A stretch of 64,000 nt of DNA from Candidatus Latescibacterota bacterium (lineage in GTDB: Bacteria > Latescibacterota > UBA2968 > UBA8231). The notes below the pieces were generated by a model. The model worked only from the letters and a program-made list of their open reading frames with translations. It was not told where the DNA came from and did no database searches. This document shows, piece after piece, positions 9,127 to 18,982 of the stretch. Every line of letters begins with the position of its first letter. Position 1 is the stretch's first letter. The stretch is taken from the NCBI GenBank assembly GCA_022820485.1, contig JAJEFJ010000005.1, positions 1 through 64,000 of the forward strand, written 5' to 3'. Both the position numbers and the translations under genes were made by a program.

Positions 9127-9842
9127 CGACTCCCAAGCCCGATCTCCTTTAAAAGCAGACGGCCAAGACTAGTGATTTCATATCCCTCTACTTCCTGTGT
9201 GCCAGTCCATTCGTCGAAAGCCGGTTCCTTTGTATTGTGATCCATTCTGTACCGACGTTCAAACAGTCTTAGTTGAAAGAGATGCTCCTTATAACTCTCT
9301 TGTAAGGTGTGTTTGTCCAGCGTTTCTTGCGATGAGCCAAAGGTTGCAGGGACAGGCTCTAGGACATTCCTGTGGGTTTCCCGGAATTCTTCGTCGCCAC
9401 CCATAGTCGGCTCTAGGTAAAAGCGCAACCATATGATCTCGATGTCATTCACTTCGTCAAGAATTCTCAATAAGTGCCTCGACTCAGCATAACTGATGTT
9501 CTCCGATGATAAACTATTGGTGATTATCGAGGCGATGTATTGCCGCCGTTCGTCACTAAGCGAACGAGCAGCCTGTCGGAAACCTTCTTCAATGAGATCG
9601 CTAAATTCGCCGTTGTTAAGCTGTGACTCCAACATATTCTTCTCGACGGAACTTAGCCTGCGTTCAAGTTCCGCCGCAAATTTAGCGATCCTATCAATGC
9701 GCTGCTGAGGAATGACAACTCCGAGGACTTCGGCGAGAACCGGACCGACGATTGGAATAAGGTTTGCGGCTCCTCGTGTCGCGGCGACTGAATAGTCGGC
9801 CAAACGCGATTTTAAATCCTCATGCTCAGAATTACTGCTCAT
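9123..9842 (-). CDS. Hypothetical protein with glycine-rich hydrophobic helix
   Basis: A 239-residue protein of unrecognised family. Residues about 20-50 (AATRGAANLIPIVGPVL and onward) form a glycine-punctuated hydrophobic stretch that could insert in a membrane or pack as a helical hairpin. A long helical region (IAKFAAELERRLSSVEKN) follows, then DERRQYIASIITNSLSS and LLRILDEVNDIEIIWLRFY, and a charged C-terminal part ending LGRLLLKEIGL, which looks winged-helix-like. The RBS AAGGGAT precedes the ATG. The gene starts 11 bases after hsdS and its stop overlaps the TPR gene (ATGA), so the two are probably co-translated. I do not assign a function. Confidence 0.75.
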   Translation of the reverse strand: MSSNSEHEDLKSRLADYSVAATRGAANLIPIVGPVLAEVLGVVIPQQRIDRIAKFAAELERRLSSVEKNMLESQLNNGEFSDLIEEGFRQAARSLSDERRQYIASIITNSLSSENISYAESRHLLRILDEVNDIEIIWLRFYLEPTMGGDEEFRETHRNVLEPVPATFGSSQETLDKHTLQESYKEHLFQLRLFERRYRMDHNTKEPAFDEWTGTQEVEGYEITSLGRLLLKEIGLGSR

Positions 9843-9853
9843 ATAGATCCCTT

Positions 9854-11479
9854 TTATACATTCTCCCTGACTCGTACTTCCCCCGACACCAGCTTCGGCA
9901 ACAGCGCGTCACGCTGGACGGTAAGGGTTTGGGATTCGTGTAGATTATTGAGAATGCGTTCCATAATTGGATTTATGGTACATTCAAATGCCTCAGTCAC
10001 ATTCACAGGCGGCAGCACCATATCAACAATTTTGAACGTCTGACGTGTGATCGTGTCAAAGATTGTACCATGGGTTCGGCTCTGTAGTTCATCTACTGCC
10101 TTTCTGATTGTCCAATAGGTAAAGAAGTCTGAGTAGCCTTGGGCACCTTGGATACCGTAACAGGTCTGATTCATGGCCATTGGTATTCCAAGGCAGGCTA
10201 GACTTCCTACTGTACCTCTCGCAGTGATGATAGTTGTTCCAACGGGAAGGATTTTGGTACTACTGTTCTCAACTCCCGCTTGTGTAATGGATCTCTCGGT
10301 GTCCAAAGCAAAAATATCGCTCAAGGATGGGGCATCCTTTGCAGTATACCAAGGGATGTCTCCATTCCAGTAGCTGGCTACCGATGTGCGAGGGATTCCT
10401 CCACTGAGGAGTTCTATGGCATCATCCAGAACTCCAACCTCCCATCCCTCCGGTATCTCCCCCAATTCCGATTCCATCAGCCGATCAGGAAAGAGGCCGT
10501 CAACCTCCGGCGGCAGCCCAGTATCCCGCCCTTCCATCTTGGCGCGAATCGGATCGAAATCGACGAACCAAGACTTGAACAGCGCTCGCGCCATCTCCTC
10601 CAGCGTCTCATTCATGCGCCGGTTGAGTTCAATCTTGTCGTCGAGGGTACCGAGGATGTGGGCGATGGCGCGTTGCTCGGCCACGTCCATCGGGGCTTGT
10701 ACATCGAGCGATTCGATCATCCCCTTAGTCAGAGCATTCCTTGTTCCGCCAGATCCTGCCCATGACAAGAGCATTGCCTGTATCTCGGGACATACGAGGA
10801 AATAGCGCAAAAAGCGTGGCGACAGCTTATTGGGGTCCGGTCGGATGATGACGACATGCTGATTCACACGAGCTGGGAGTACGTCTGGTGCTACCTGACA
10901 TGCCCGAGCCACCGAATCCCCGGTGATGTTGAGCAGAACGTCGTCAGCAAAGACCTCAACATTGTCGAGGGCGGTTGCCTGCTGCTGGTTGATGAACGCC
11001 AAGCCATCATAATTGAATCGATTATTGTGGACGTTTTGGCTCCTGATTAGCGCATAAGGCCCATCCTTCAAATAGACCTCTTGTCCGCCGCGTGGGGTCG
11101 CCCCGCTTCCAATTTTTGTACAGACATCGCCGAGACGCAAAGATCCCCAACCGTCACTCACCATACCCAAATCTCTCTCCTCCACCAACACTACATACTC
11201 GGCTTCAATCCACCTCCGAATCGACTCTGGCAACTCATCCCAGATAAATAGGTCCACTGGAAAAGGCAGACTGCTCTCTTCCAAGGCTTCCCTTAGATTG
11301 AGCACGGCCGATTTCTGTTCGCACGAAGCAAAAGCAACCAAATCCAAGTCGGACTGCGGACGTGCAGTCCACTTGACCCGGGAACCATAAGCCCACACGG
11401 CGACATTGGGCAGATGCTGTTTCAGCAAGTCGAGGACTAACTTGTGATCGCCAACGCTGATGTCGATGGCGTCGGTCAT
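9854..11479 (-). CDS. hsdS: Minimal nucleotidyltransferase domain fused to type I specificity subunit HsdS
   Basis: Residues 1-90 form an MNT-type nucleotidyltransferase with the GSx10DxD motif (G32-S33, D44, D46) and the third acidic residue in FPVDLFIW (D76), so the catalytic set looks complete. From about residue 105 the protein is a normal HsdS. TRD1 (LGDVCTKIGSGATP) comes first, then a central conserved helix block (EQRAIAHILGTLDDKIELN, RALFKSWFVDFDPIRAKMEG). TRD2 starts near IPEGWEVGVLDD, and the end is RDALLPKLVSGEVRV. HsdS sets the DNA target of HsdM/HsdR. ATG 11479 overlaps the upstream stop as ATGA. The fusion is in frame with no internal stop. It shares about 240 bp of central sequence with the hsdS at 28053-29381. 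Confidence 0.88.
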   Translation of the reverse strand: MTDAIDISVGDHKLVLDLLKQHLPNVAVWAYGSRVKWTARPQSDLDLVAFASCEQKSAVLNLREALEESSLPFPVDLFIWDELPESIRRWIEAEYVVLVEERDLGMVSDGWGSLRLGDVCTKIGSGATPRGGQEVYLKDGPYALIRSQNVHNNRFNYDGLAFINQQQATALDNVEVFADDVLLNITGDSVARACQVAPDVLPARVNQHVVIIRPDPNKLSPRFLRYFLVCPEIQAMLLSWAGSGGTRNALTKGMIESLDVQAPMDVAEQRAIAHILGTLDDKIELNRRMNETLEEMARALFKSWFVDFDPIRAKMEGRDTGLPPEVDGLFPDRLMESELGEIPEGWEVGVLDDAIELLSGGIPRTSVASYWNGDIPWYTAKDAPSLSDIFALDTERSITQAGVENSSTKILPVGTTIITARGTVGSLACLGIPMAMNQTCYGIQGAQGYSDFFTYWTIRKAVDELQSRTHGTIFDTITRQTFKIVDMVLPPVNVTEAFECTINPIMERILNNLHESQTLTVQRDALLPKLVSGEVRVRENV

Positions 11480-11892
11480 TCCCAAGTCTCCTCTGTCAAG
11501 GTCTGATAAAGATCAATAGCGTCGTCAATAAAATTACCCACAATTCCAAGAGCCTTCTTTGCTTTCTCCCCACTGTAGTCGTGGGTCGTATCAATGCGAG
11601 CTTGTATGTATTGGTCCCATTGAGAGAAGGGAGACGAAAGCAGGTTATTGGAATCGGCCATACGTAAGATCGGCCTAGGGCCTTCGGGAACCTCAGCAAG
11701 TCCCAATACTTCTTGCAGATATCGTTTCAACACCTTCCACAAGCAATCATGGCAAATTTCAAACCGATGAATTGTCGCCTCGGCTACACCCTCTTTCATA
11801 AGTTCCGGGAGTTCATCGTCCAGATTTTTGTAGTTGTCATACTGCAACTCAAGATTCTTCAGAGCCTTGCTAAAATTCCCATAATCAATCAT
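11476..11892 (-). CDS. HI0074-like nucleotidyltransferase substrate-binding protein
   Basis: The 138-residue all-helical protein has IDYGNFSKALKNLELQYDN, the family-typical HRFEICHDCLWKVLKRYL, SPFSQWDQYIQARIDTTHDY and a C-terminal helix FIDDAIDLYQTL. In the HI0073/HI0074 pairing, proteins of this family bind a minimal nucleotidyltransferase and are related to HEPN-type partners in toxin-antitoxin-like systems. Here the partner MNT domain is the N-terminus of the next gene, the HsdS fusion, coupled by ATGA. I chose ATG 11892 because homology begins there. The frame upstream to 12036 overlaps the neighbouring gene and contains a fragment of another family. No strong RBS is seen. Confidence 0.82.
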   Translation of the reverse strand: MIDYGNFSKALKNLELQYDNYKNLDDELPELMKEGVAEATIHRFEICHDCLWKVLKRYLQEVLGLAEVPEGPRPILRMADSNNLLSSPFSQWDQYIQARIDTTHDYSGEKAKKALGIVGNFIDDAIDLYQTLTEETWE

Positions 11893-11907
11893 CGGTCTAT
11901 TGCCTGA

Positions 11908-11961
11908 AACAGGTTTGCCTGTGAGTTCTATGTACAGAGCATCGGCGGCGTAGTCGCCCGT
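11908..11961 (-). pseudogene. DUF2442 C-terminal remnant
   Basis: In frame just upstream of the HI0074-like start, the translation reads AADALYIELTGKPV. This matches the C-terminal part of the DUF2442 protein at 27504-27794 (CADALYMELTGKSI). No start or N-terminal part exists here, so it looks like the stump of a lost DUF2442 gene. The match is short. Confidence 0.45.
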
Positions 11962-11969
11962 GCCCACAA

Positions 11970-13715
11970 TCACGGCTTGAATGGCCGATACTCCACCAGT
12001 GCCGACCGGCCTACGATATAGACGATACGCCCCCACATTTCGACGCCATTGGCATCCATCAGTCGCAAGTCTTCACCAAAAGAAAAGTGAACGGGTTGGC
12101 TCTGGCCTTGATTGATGGTGATGTTCGAGGCATAGAGATAGGTTCGGTCATGGGGGCCGCGAATGGGATTGAGCTGCCCCTTGAACCCCGGAATGGTGCC
12201 GGTTGCCTCGGGAAAAATCACCGCGCCGCCGCCAGAAAGGGATTTGAGTTCCACCGCCAGCGCACCATCCGCCGGAACCCACCCATGTTCAAGGTGTGCG
12301 GCACAGCCCTTGGCGGCGACGAACACAGTCATGGGCAGGTTTGTCGCGTACAAGTCCAGTGCCGCTTCTCCGTTCTCATCTGTCGTAGCTCGTTTCCAAG
12401 TGTTGTCGGGGAATAGCCCTAGCAAGTCGGCTCCCGCGACCGGGCGACCCTCTCGACGAACCGTCACCACCACAGTAGCTGGCGTGGCATTCGTGGCCGC
12501 GGAGGGCAGCGTCAGGAAGAGGTCGGACTCACTAAGGATCCAGTACGTGGGGGCTTTCCCGCTCAACGCCTCGGTCTCGCGCAGGATAATGGGAACCCCA
12601 TCGCCGCGCCGCTCCATGAAGAATTGACGCTTTTCAGAACCGGGAATGTCGCCAACGGGCATTCGTCCGAGCGCGGATGCAATGGTTTCGTTGCGCGTCG
12701 CTTGCCGAGCCGCCATGCTGTCAATAGTGAGATTGTTGGCCAGCCCTCCCGGCGAATTGATCTCTATGCGGTCGGCAAACATGGATACTCGAATTCGGCT
12801 GACGCGGATCGAATAGTCCCGATGGGCGACGGCATTCACCATCGCCTCGAAAAGTGCTTCGGCACTGTACTGTGGAAGATCTAGACGGGCGGGTTTCTTG
12901 TACGCCCCAACGCGCATGTTGCGCATCACAAAGGCCATGGCGTCCGCCACCTGCTGGTTGATCGGCCCCGTGATGACCCGCGTATCGAGTTGGCCGGACG
13001 CCCGGTCCTCGCCGCGATAGTGGGTCGCGGTAATGCAAGCGCTGGGAAGCCACTCCTCTGGCGCGTGAGTACACAGGAGAATCCCCGCCACCGTGGCTCG
13101 CATTACGCCGTCCTCATCCCTACCCAACAGTGCGAGTTTTTCCAGCGCCGTTTCGGGATCGGCCCGTCCACCCACACTGAGCAGCGGTTTCCAAAGTGTC
13201 TCCTCCAGCGTGCGGAATCCGGTATCCGGCACGGGCTGCTCATCGAACCAGCGATAACGCGCCTGACCGCGCTGTTGAGCCAAGCGCATTCGCTCGTCGC
13301 TGGCCATCTGTCGTTTGGAACTACCGACGCGCCGGAAGCTACCCCCCGGGCTGTCGTGCTGGGCGGTGCCTTTGGCTACTGAAACGGCCAACAGTGCTTT
13401 GTCGTCGAGTTCGTGGCGAGTAATGGTTACGTCGAAGAGCGGTGGCCTGATCGAGTGAGAACACAACTCGACGACCATGCGTTCCAAAGCGTCCATTTGT
13501 TCACGCGACATGCCCTGTACTGCACCGTCATCGGTGACACCACAGAGCAACACACCGCCGCTGGCATTGGCAAAAGCCGCTATTTCATCTGCCAAATCGT
13601 CTCGTTTGGGTACCGTCGGACGGTCGGCGCGGAACTCGACCTGCTTAAACTCCCAGTAGCTATCCTCCCCCAAATCCAATTGGCGTTTGATGTCTTCTGT
13701 GTTCATGCGCATCAT
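11970..13715 (-). CDS. AlbA_2/Schlafen-like putative DNA-binding ATPase
   Basis: The 581-residue protein has an N-terminal AlbA_2 (divergent AAA-4/Schlafen) domain with [26 protein letters not shown] and a [12 protein letters not shown] segment. A central GHKL-like helper domain ([25 protein letters not shown]) follows, and then a C-terminal beta-rich part resembling a carboxypeptidase regulatory fold ([33 protein letters not shown]). Proteins of this type are frequent passengers in type I restriction loci; some Schlafen-like proteins act on RNA, which is only a family hint. ATG 13715 is preceded by GGAGAAAG and overlaps the hsdM stop as ATGA, so it is preferred over starts inside hsdM. Confidence 0.82.
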   Translation of the reverse strand: MMRMNTEDIKRQLDLGEDSYWEFKQVEFRADRPTVPKRDDLADEIAAFANASGGVLLCGVTDDGAVQGMSREQMDALERMVVELCSHSIRPPLFDVTITRHELDDKALLAVSVAKGTAQHDSPGGSFRRVGSSKRQMASDERMRLAQQRGQARYRWFDEQPVPDTGFRTLEETLWKPLLSVGGRADPETALEKLALLGRDEDGVMRATVAGILLCTHAPEEWLPSACITATHYRGEDRASGQLDTRVITGPINQQVADAMAFVMRNMRVGAYKKPARLDLPQYSAEALFEAMVNAVAHRDYSIRVSRIRVSMFADRIEINSPGGLANNLTIDSMAARQATRNETIASALGRMPVGDIPGSEKRQFFMERRGDGVPIILRETEALSGKAPTYWILSESDLFLTLPSAATNATPATVVVTVRREGRPVAGADLLGLFPDNTWKRATTDENGEAALDLYATNLPMTVFVAAKGCAAHLEHGWVPADGALAVELKSLSGGGAVIFPEATGTIPGFKGQLNPIRGPHDRTYLYASNITINQGQSQPVHFSFGEDLRLMDANGVEMWGRIVYIVGRSALVEYRPFKP

Positions 13716-15292
13716 CTTTCTCCAAACCCCAGCTTCGCCAAGTTCGCCGCAATAGCCGCGTCCAGCCTTTGCCCCTCGGCCTGCTGCTCCTGCCACTGCG
13801 CTGTCAGCCGCTGCATCTTCTCCGCAAAAGGCTCCCCATCGTCCTCCTGCACCTCAGCACCAACGTAACGCCCCGGCGTGAGGACATACCCGTGCTTGCG
13901 GACCTCTTCCAGCGACGCACTCTTGCAAAAGCCGGGAACATCTTCGTAGTTGCCCACACCCTCCTCGCCTCGCCAAGCGTGATACGCACGGGCAATGTCC
14001 TCTGGTGCAAAATCGCGGTGGGTGCGATCCACCATAAACCCCAACTTCCTCGCGTCGATAAACAGAATCTCGCTCCGGCGGTCGCGGTATTTGCCATTGC
14101 GCCGATTGCGCGACAAAAACCAGAGGCAGGCCGGTATCTGGGTCGAGTAGAAAAGCTGGCCGGGCAGCGCGACCATGCAGTCCACCAAGTCGGCCTCTAT
14201 CAGACTCTTTCTGATGTCGCCCTCTCTCGACTGGTTGGACGACATAGAGCCGTTGGCCAACACAAAGCCCGCCGCGCCCGTGGGCGCAAGGTGGTGGACG
14301 ATATGCTGTACCCAAGCAAAGTTGGCATTGCCCTTCGGCGGTGCCCCAAACTGCCAGCGCTGGTCCTCTTGCAGCCGTTCGCCGCCCCAATCGGAAATAT
14401 TGAACGGCGGATTGGCGAGAATGAAGTCGGCCTTCAAGTCGGGATGACGGTCGTTGTGAAAGCTGTCGCCGTGGGCGATCTGGCCCTCAATGCCCCGGAT
14501 CGCCAAGTTCATCTTGGCCAGCCGCCACGTAGTGTAATTGGACTCCTGACCGTAGATGGAGATGTCAGAGCGAGCACTGCCCGAGGTATGGGCGTCGATG
14601 AATTCTACCGACTGGACGAACATGCCCGAAGAGCCGCAGCAGGGATCATAGACCCGGCCTTGGTACGGCTCCAGCATCTCGACTAGGAGCTTGACCACGC
14701 TGCGCGGAGTGTAAAACTCGCCCCCTCGCTTGCCTTCGGCGCTGGCAAACTGAGACAGGAAGTACTCATAGACCCGGCCTAGCACATCCTTAGAGCGAGC
14801 CTCGGCGTCGCCGACGGTGATATTGCTCACCAAGTCTATGAGCTGTCCAAGCCGCTGCTTGTCCAAGATGGGCCGGGCGTAGTCCTTGGGCAGCACATCC
14901 TTGAGGGCAGGGTTGTCGCGCTCGATACCGGCCATAGCCTCGTCCACGACTTGGCCGATGGTGGGCTGCCGCGCCTGCTGTTTGAGACGCGACCAGCGGG
15001 CCTCCACCGGCACCCAGAAAATGTTCTCGGCGCGGTACTCGTCTGGGTCTTCGGGATCAGCCCCTGCACCCCGCTCTGCCTCTAGCCGGGTGTATGCTTC
15101 CTCAAAGGCGTCGGAGATGTATTTGAGGAAGATCAGGCCGAGGACGATGTGCTTGTATTCAGCCGCGTCCATGCTGCCCCGCAGGGCATCAGCCATCTGC
15201 CACAGCTCGGCCTCGTAGCCAGTGGTGGCCCCGTTGCTGGTCTGCTCACGCTCTGTGCTGGAGGATGTCCGTCTCTGTCGCGTTGTCGTCAT
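13712..15292 (-). CDS. hsdM: Type I restriction-modification DNA methyltransferase subunit HsdM
   Basis: The 526-residue HsdM has an N-terminal helical domain ([20 protein letters not shown]) and a region with [18 protein letters not shown]. The S-adenosylmethionine motif I is [12 protein letters not shown], and the catalytic motif is ANPPFN of N6-adenine methyltransferases. It is full length compared with the family. With HsdS it methylates the target sequence to protect self DNA, and it is required for restriction with HsdR. It is the first gene of the minus-strand island. The next gene starts inside its stop codon (ATGA). Since hsdR is frameshifted, the locus may now be methylation-only. 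Confidence 0.95.
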   Translation of the reverse strand: MTTTRQRRTSSSTEREQTSNGATTGYEAELWQMADALRGSMDAAEYKHIVLGLIFLKYISDAFEEAYTRLEAERGAGADPEDPDEYRAENIFWVPVEARWSRLKQQARQPTIGQVVDEAMAGIERDNPALKDVLPKDYARPILDKQRLGQLIDLVSNITVGDAEARSKDVLGRVYEYFLSQFASAEGKRGGEFYTPRSVVKLLVEMLEPYQGRVYDPCCGSSGMFVQSVEFIDAHTSGSARSDISIYGQESNYTTWRLAKMNLAIRGIEGQIAHGDSFHNDRHPDLKADFILANPPFNISDWGGERLQEDQRWQFGAPPKGNANFAWVQHIVHHLAPTGAAGFVLANGSMSSNQSREGDIRKSLIEADLVDCMVALPGQLFYSTQIPACLWFLSRNRRNGKYRDRRSEILFIDARKLGFMVDRTHRDFAPEDIARAYHAWRGEEGVGNYEDVPGFCKSASLEEVRKHGYVLTPGRYVGAEVQEDDGEPFAEKMQRLTAQWQEQQAEGQRLDAAIAANLAKLGFGER

Positions 15293-15562
15293 TGTATTCC
15301 ATTTCTAAATAGTATCCTGTGGGACGATCATAAAAGCCAGCAGAACAAATTAATACACCGGCAGACGGTTGCCCACCGTCCCGGACGCCTGACTCGTGTG
15401 CGGGCAAAATGGAGCCTTAGACGGCTTACAGGGCCGTTTCCGCACTCCCTTCGGCTGCCAATTCGCTCCTTCCCATCGCCTTGCCCCATCCTTGACATTT
15501 CGCAGTTCAAAGCATAAAATAGCCTCGCGTTTTAGTCGCCTTAGCACCCCATCCCTAGCGCC
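15293..15562. other. Divergent intergenic region
   Basis: About 270 bases between hsdM (minus) and the TPR gene (plus). It must carry promoters for both sides. A weak -10-like TACTAT lies upstream of hsdM on the minus strand, but no convincing -35, operator, RNA gene or repeat was seen. Confidence 0.5.
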
Positions 15563-16549
15563 ATGGCCGACTCCATCGCCAAACTAGAAAAGGCACTTCG
15601 CCGCGACCCGGATTCCCCGCGCTTCGCTCGCCTCGCTGATCTCTATCTCAAACGCGGGCACATCGAGCGCGCCATCGAACTGTGCCAAAAGGGTTGTGCG
15701 AGTTTTCCCGGTTACGCCACTGGCTTTATCGTCCTCAGCAAGTGCTATGAAAAACGGGGGAACTTAGAAGAAGCGCGCAAGGCCATGGAACAAGCTCTGC
15801 GGATCGACCCAGAAAACCCCAGCGGGTACAAGCGCCTCGCCCACCTTTTTGAGCAACTCGACATCGCGCCGCAGGCTTTGCAAAGCCTGCGCCAAGCCGC
15901 GTATTTCGACCCTTTCGACACCTCGTTAGCCGAACAGATCAACCGCTTCGCCCGCCAAACCCACCAAGAGGCACCCGAAGCCAAACCCGAAGCTGAACCC
16001 GAAGCCGAACCTAAACCCGAAGCCGAAGCCGAAGCCGAACCTAAACCCGAAGCTGAACCCAAACCCGAAGCCGAAGCCAAACCCAAACCCGAAGCCAAAC
16101 CCAAACCCGAAGCCAAACCCGAAGCCAAACCCGAAGCCAAACCCAAACCCGAACCCGAAGCCAAACCCGAAGAGTTCCCGACCGTCGCTAGCGCGGCCCC
16201 GGTCGAATCCACTCAGCCCCAAGCGCTGCCGCCAAACCAGCCTCCCGATGACGACCGCGACGACCTGTACGGCGACACCGACGACCGCGAACTGCTCCGC
16301 CTCTTGCAGGAGATCGAAGAGGAGGATGCCGCCGAACCAGCGCCCGCACCGGAAGAGCCACCCACCCCGGCCGACAGCGAGCCAAGCGCACCGAAAAACA
16401 AGCGCATTGCCACCATGACGCTGGCCGAGATCTATACCACGCAGGGTTTGACCCAGAAGGCGATCGAAACGTATCGCGAGCTGCTCGAACAAGAGCCGAA
16501 CAACACCATCATACGCAGCAAGCTATCTTCACTAGAACAAAAACAATAA
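15563..16549 (+). CDS. TPR protein with Lys-Pro-Glu-Ala repeat linker
   Basis: The 328-residue protein starts with TPRs (residues about 1-125: [40 protein letters not shown]). A roughly 65-residue low-complexity linker made of [12 protein letters not shown] units follows, then an acidic region ([14 protein letters not shown]) and a final TPR-like unit ([19 protein letters not shown]). There is no signal peptide or membrane helix. The arrangement suggests a cytoplasmic scaffold with two TPR ends joined by an extended linker. It lies directly upstream of efp. The function is unknown. Confidence 0.82.
   Translation: MADSIAKLEKALRRDPDSPRFARLADLYLKRGHIERAIELCQKGCASFPGYATGFIVLSKCYEKRGNLEEARKAMEQALRIDPENPSGYKRLAHLFEQLDIAPQALQSLRQAAYFDPFDTSLAEQINRFARQTHQEAPEAKPEAEPEAEPKPEAEAEAEPKPEAEPKPEAEAKPKPEAKPKPEAKPEAKPEAKPKPEPEAKPEEFPTVASAAPVESTQPQALPPNQPPDDDRDDLYGDTDDRELLRLLQEIEEEDAAEPAPAPEEPPTPADSEPSAPKNKRIATMTLAEIYTTQGLTQKAIETYRELLEQEPNNTIIRSKLSSLEQKQ
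15973..16170 (+). repeat. Low-complexity hexamer-based repeat coding KPEAEP
   Basis: Irregular iterations of CCCGAAGCC, AAACCC and GAAGCT-type units in frame within the TPR gene. The reverse strand reads as a false Gly-Phe repeat frame. Confidence 0.85.
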
Positions 16550-16569
16550 CGCACACTAACGGGAAAGAT

Positions 16570-17127
16570 ATGGCAGACACCACGGATTTTAGAAACGGCT
16601 TTACCATGTCCCTCGACGGCGAGCTCTTCTCCATCGTCGAATTTCAGCATGTCAAGCCGGGCAAGGGCAGCGCCTTCGTGCGCACCAAGCTCAAAAACAC
16701 CAAGACCGGCGCCGTGCTCGACCGCACCTTCCGCTCGGGCGACAAAGTCGAGCAAGTCCGGCTCGAAAAGCGCCAGATGCAATACCTATATTCTGACCAA
16801 GGGCTATACTACTTCATGGACTTGGACACCTACGATCAGCTCCAGGTGTCCGCAGCGCTCGTCGGCACGGCCAGCAACCTCCTCAAAGAAAGCGAGAACG
16901 CCTTCCTCCTCATAGCGGGTGAGGAGGTCGTCTCCGTCGAGCTACCCAACTTCGTCTCCCTTGCCGTCACCCACACCGAACCGGGCATCAAAGGCGACAC
17001 CGCCACCGGCGCGGTCAAGCCAGCCACCCTAGAAACAGGCTACGTGGTGCAAGTGCCGCTCTTTATCAACAAGGGCGACCAGCTCAAGGTCGATACCCGC
17101 ACGGGCGAATACGTAGAGCGCGTTTGA
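16570..17127 (+). CDS. efp: Elongation factor P
   Basis: The 185-residue three-domain EF-P relieves ribosome stalling at polyproline stretches. The N-terminal KOW-like domain carries the loop KPGKGSAF with the potentially modified lysine K32. The OB domains follow (YLYSDQGLYYFMDLDTYDQ, AVTHTEPGIKGDT, VQVPLFINKGDQLKVDTRTG). GGGAAAGAT precedes the ATG. No modification genes (epmA/epmB or ymfI-like) are visible nearby. It heads the efp-accB-accC arrangement found in many bacteria. It may matter for the Pro-rich repeat protein encoded just upstream, though that is speculation. Confidence 0.97.
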   Translation: MADTTDFRNGFTMSLDGELFSIVEFQHVKPGKGSAFVRTKLKNTKTGAVLDRTFRSGDKVEQVRLEKRQMQYLYSDQGLYYFMDLDTYDQLQVSAALVGTASNLLKESENAFLLIAGEEVVSVELPNFVSLAVTHTEPGIKGDTATGAVKPATLETGYVVQVPLFINKGDQLKVDTRTGEYVERV

Positions 17128-17145
17128 GAAAGGACGACACCTCCT

Positions 17146-17610
17146 GTGAACGAAGACAAGCTCCGCAAACTGCTAGAGCTTTTTCGCGCTAGCGATCTAG
17201 AAGAGATAGAGGTCCAACACAGCTTCTGGCACGGCACGCGCATCCGCTTAACTCGCAGTCGTGCGCCCTCCCCTGTGGCCCCTGCGGCCTCCGTGCCCGT
17301 TGCGCCGATTGTGTCCACCGCGCCCACTGAGCCTGCGGCCCCAGCACCTGCTGAAAAGACCGATGACGGCCTCCACGAGGTGCTATCGCCCATGGTCGGT
17401 ACGTTTTACCGGGCCGCCTCGCCCGAAGCCGATCCCTTTGTGCGCGAGGGCGAGCGCATCGAAAGCGGCCAGACCCTCTGCATCATCGAGGCCATGAAGA
17501 TCATGAACGAGATTCCCGCGGATGTCCAAGGCGAAGTCGTAGAGATTCTCGTCGGCGACGCCCAGCCCGTTGAATACAACCAAGCACTGTTCAAAATTCG
17601 CCCCGACTAA
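17146..17610 (+). CDS. accB: Biotin carboxyl carrier protein of acetyl-CoA carboxylase
   Basis: The 154-residue BCCP has an N-terminal helical part (LRKLLELFRASDLEEIEVQ), an Ala/Pro/Val-rich linker and the biotinyl domain with LSPMVGTFYRAASPEADPFV. The biotinylation site is EAMKIMNEI (lysine 118). It starts with GTG at 17146, 18 bases after efp. It carries biotin between the carboxylase (AccC, next gene) and the carboxyltransferase, which is not in this window, in the first step of fatty-acid synthesis. Confidence 0.96.
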   Translation: MNEDKLRKLLELFRASDLEEIEVQHSFWHGTRIRLTRSRAPSPVAPAASVPVAPIVSTAPTEPAAPAPAEKTDDGLHEVLSPMVGTFYRAASPEADPFVREGERIESGQTLCIIEAMKIMNEIPADVQGEVVEILVGDAQPVEYNQALFKIRPD

Positions 17611-17616
17611 GCGGCT

Positions 17617-18963
17617 GTGTTCGAGAAAATCCTCATTGCCGACCGCGGCGAAATCGCGCTGCGCGTCATCCGCGCCTGCAAGGAAATGGGTATCGCGACG
17701 GTGGCCGTCCACTCCCAAGCCGACACCCGCTCCTTGCACGTATCTTTTGCCGACGAGGACGTCTGCATCGGGCCGGCGGCTGGCAAGGACAGCTACCGCA
17801 ACATCGTCAATATCATCAGCGCCGCCCAGCTAACCAACGCCGACGCGATCCACCCCGGCTATGGCCCCTTGGCCGAAAACGCCGACTTTTCCGAAATCTG
17901 CGCCGATTGCGGCATCCAGTTCATCGGCCCGCCAACTGCGGCCATCCGCAAAATGGGCGACAAGGCCGTCGCTCGCCACACCATGCAGGAGGCCGGCGTA
18001 CCCGTCGTGCCGGGCAGTGAGGGCGCGCTCCACTCGCTAGACGACGCCCGTCAATGGGCGGAAAAGATCGGCTTCCCGCTACGTCTCAAGGCCTCGGCTG
18101 GCGGCGGTGGGCGCGGGATGCGGGTCGTTCGCGCGATGGATGAATTGGAGGAAGCCTATCAGATGGCGCGCCGCGAAGCGCGCACCGCCTTTACCAGCGA
18201 CGCCGTGTACATGGAGCGTTCCATCGAAGAGGCGCGCCACATCGAAATCCAAGTCCTCGGCGACCAGCACGGGAACATCGTCCACCTCGGCGAGCGCGAG
18301 TGCTCCATTCAGCGACGGCACCAAAAGCTCTTGGAAGAAAGCCCCTCGCCCATAGTTGACCCCGACTTGCGCCAGCGGCTGGGTGCGGCCGCCCTCGCCG
18401 GCGCAGCCGCGGTCGGCTACTACAGCGCGGGTACCATTGAACTCCTCGTCGATGCAGACCACAACTTCTACTTCATGGAGATGAATACCCGCATCCAAGT
18501 CGAACATCCGGTTACTGAGATGGTCACCGGCATCGATTTAGTCAGGGAACAGATTCGCATCGCGGCCGGCGAGTCCCTCCGCTTTAGCCAAGAAGACATC
18601 CAACTCACCGGGCACGCCATTGAATGCCGGATCAACGCCGAAGATCCCGCGCGCAACTTCATCCCCTCTTCGGGCATCATCGAAGCGCTCCACCTGCCGG
18701 GCGGCCCCGGCGTCCGCATCGACAGCCACATCTACCAAGGCTACGAGATTCCTCCTTACTACGACTCCCTACTGGCCAAAATCATCGCCTACGGCTCCGA
18801 TCGCCCAAGTGCCATAGCGCGGATGCGGCGCATCTTAGGCGAATGCACCATAGAAGGCGTGTCCACCACCTTGCCTTTTCACCGAACCCTACTCACCGAA
18901 CCCTACTTTATCGCCGGGCAATTCGACACCAACTACGTAGCCAACTCAAAGTGGTCGTCTTAA
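17617..18963 (+). CDS. accC: Biotin carboxylase (acetyl-CoA carboxylase subunit)
   Basis: The 448-residue enzyme has the complete biotin carboxylase fold: [34 protein letters not shown], the ATP-grasp glycine loop [35 protein letters not shown], the metal/ATP site [19 protein letters not shown] and the C-terminal AKIIAYG. It starts with GTG six bases after accB. It carboxylates biotin on BCCP using ATP and bicarbonate. Confidence 0.97.
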   Translation: MFEKILIADRGEIALRVIRACKEMGIATVAVHSQADTRSLHVSFADEDVCIGPAAGKDSYRNIVNIISAAQLTNADAIHPGYGPLAENADFSEICADCGIQFIGPPTAAIRKMGDKAVARHTMQEAGVPVVPGSEGALHSLDDARQWAEKIGFPLRLKASAGGGGRGMRVVRAMDELEEAYQMARREARTAFTSDAVYMERSIEEARHIEIQVLGDQHGNIVHLGERECSIQRRHQKLLEESPSPIVDPDLRQRLGAAALAGAAAVGYYSAGTIELLVDADHNFYFMEMNTRIQVEHPVTEMVTGIDLVREQIRIAAGESLRFSQEDIQLTGHAIECRINAEDPARNFIPSSGIIEALHLPGGPGVRIDSHIYQGYEIPPYYDSLLAKIIAYGSDRPSAIARMRRILGECTIEGVSTTLPFHRTLLTEPYFIAGQFDTNYVANSKWSS

Positions 18964-18982
18964 GCAAGCACGAGAGGCAATT

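Noticed and set aside
11893..12036. Longer HI0074-like protein starting at 12036
   Set aside because: The additional residues overlap the AlbA_2 gene and match a different family (DUF2442); the real homology begins at ATG 11892.
15926..16492. Minus-strand open frame with a long Gly-Phe repeat opposite the TPR gene
   Set aside because: It is the complement of the KPEAEP coding repeat; no RBS, and the plus-strand frame has TPR homology.
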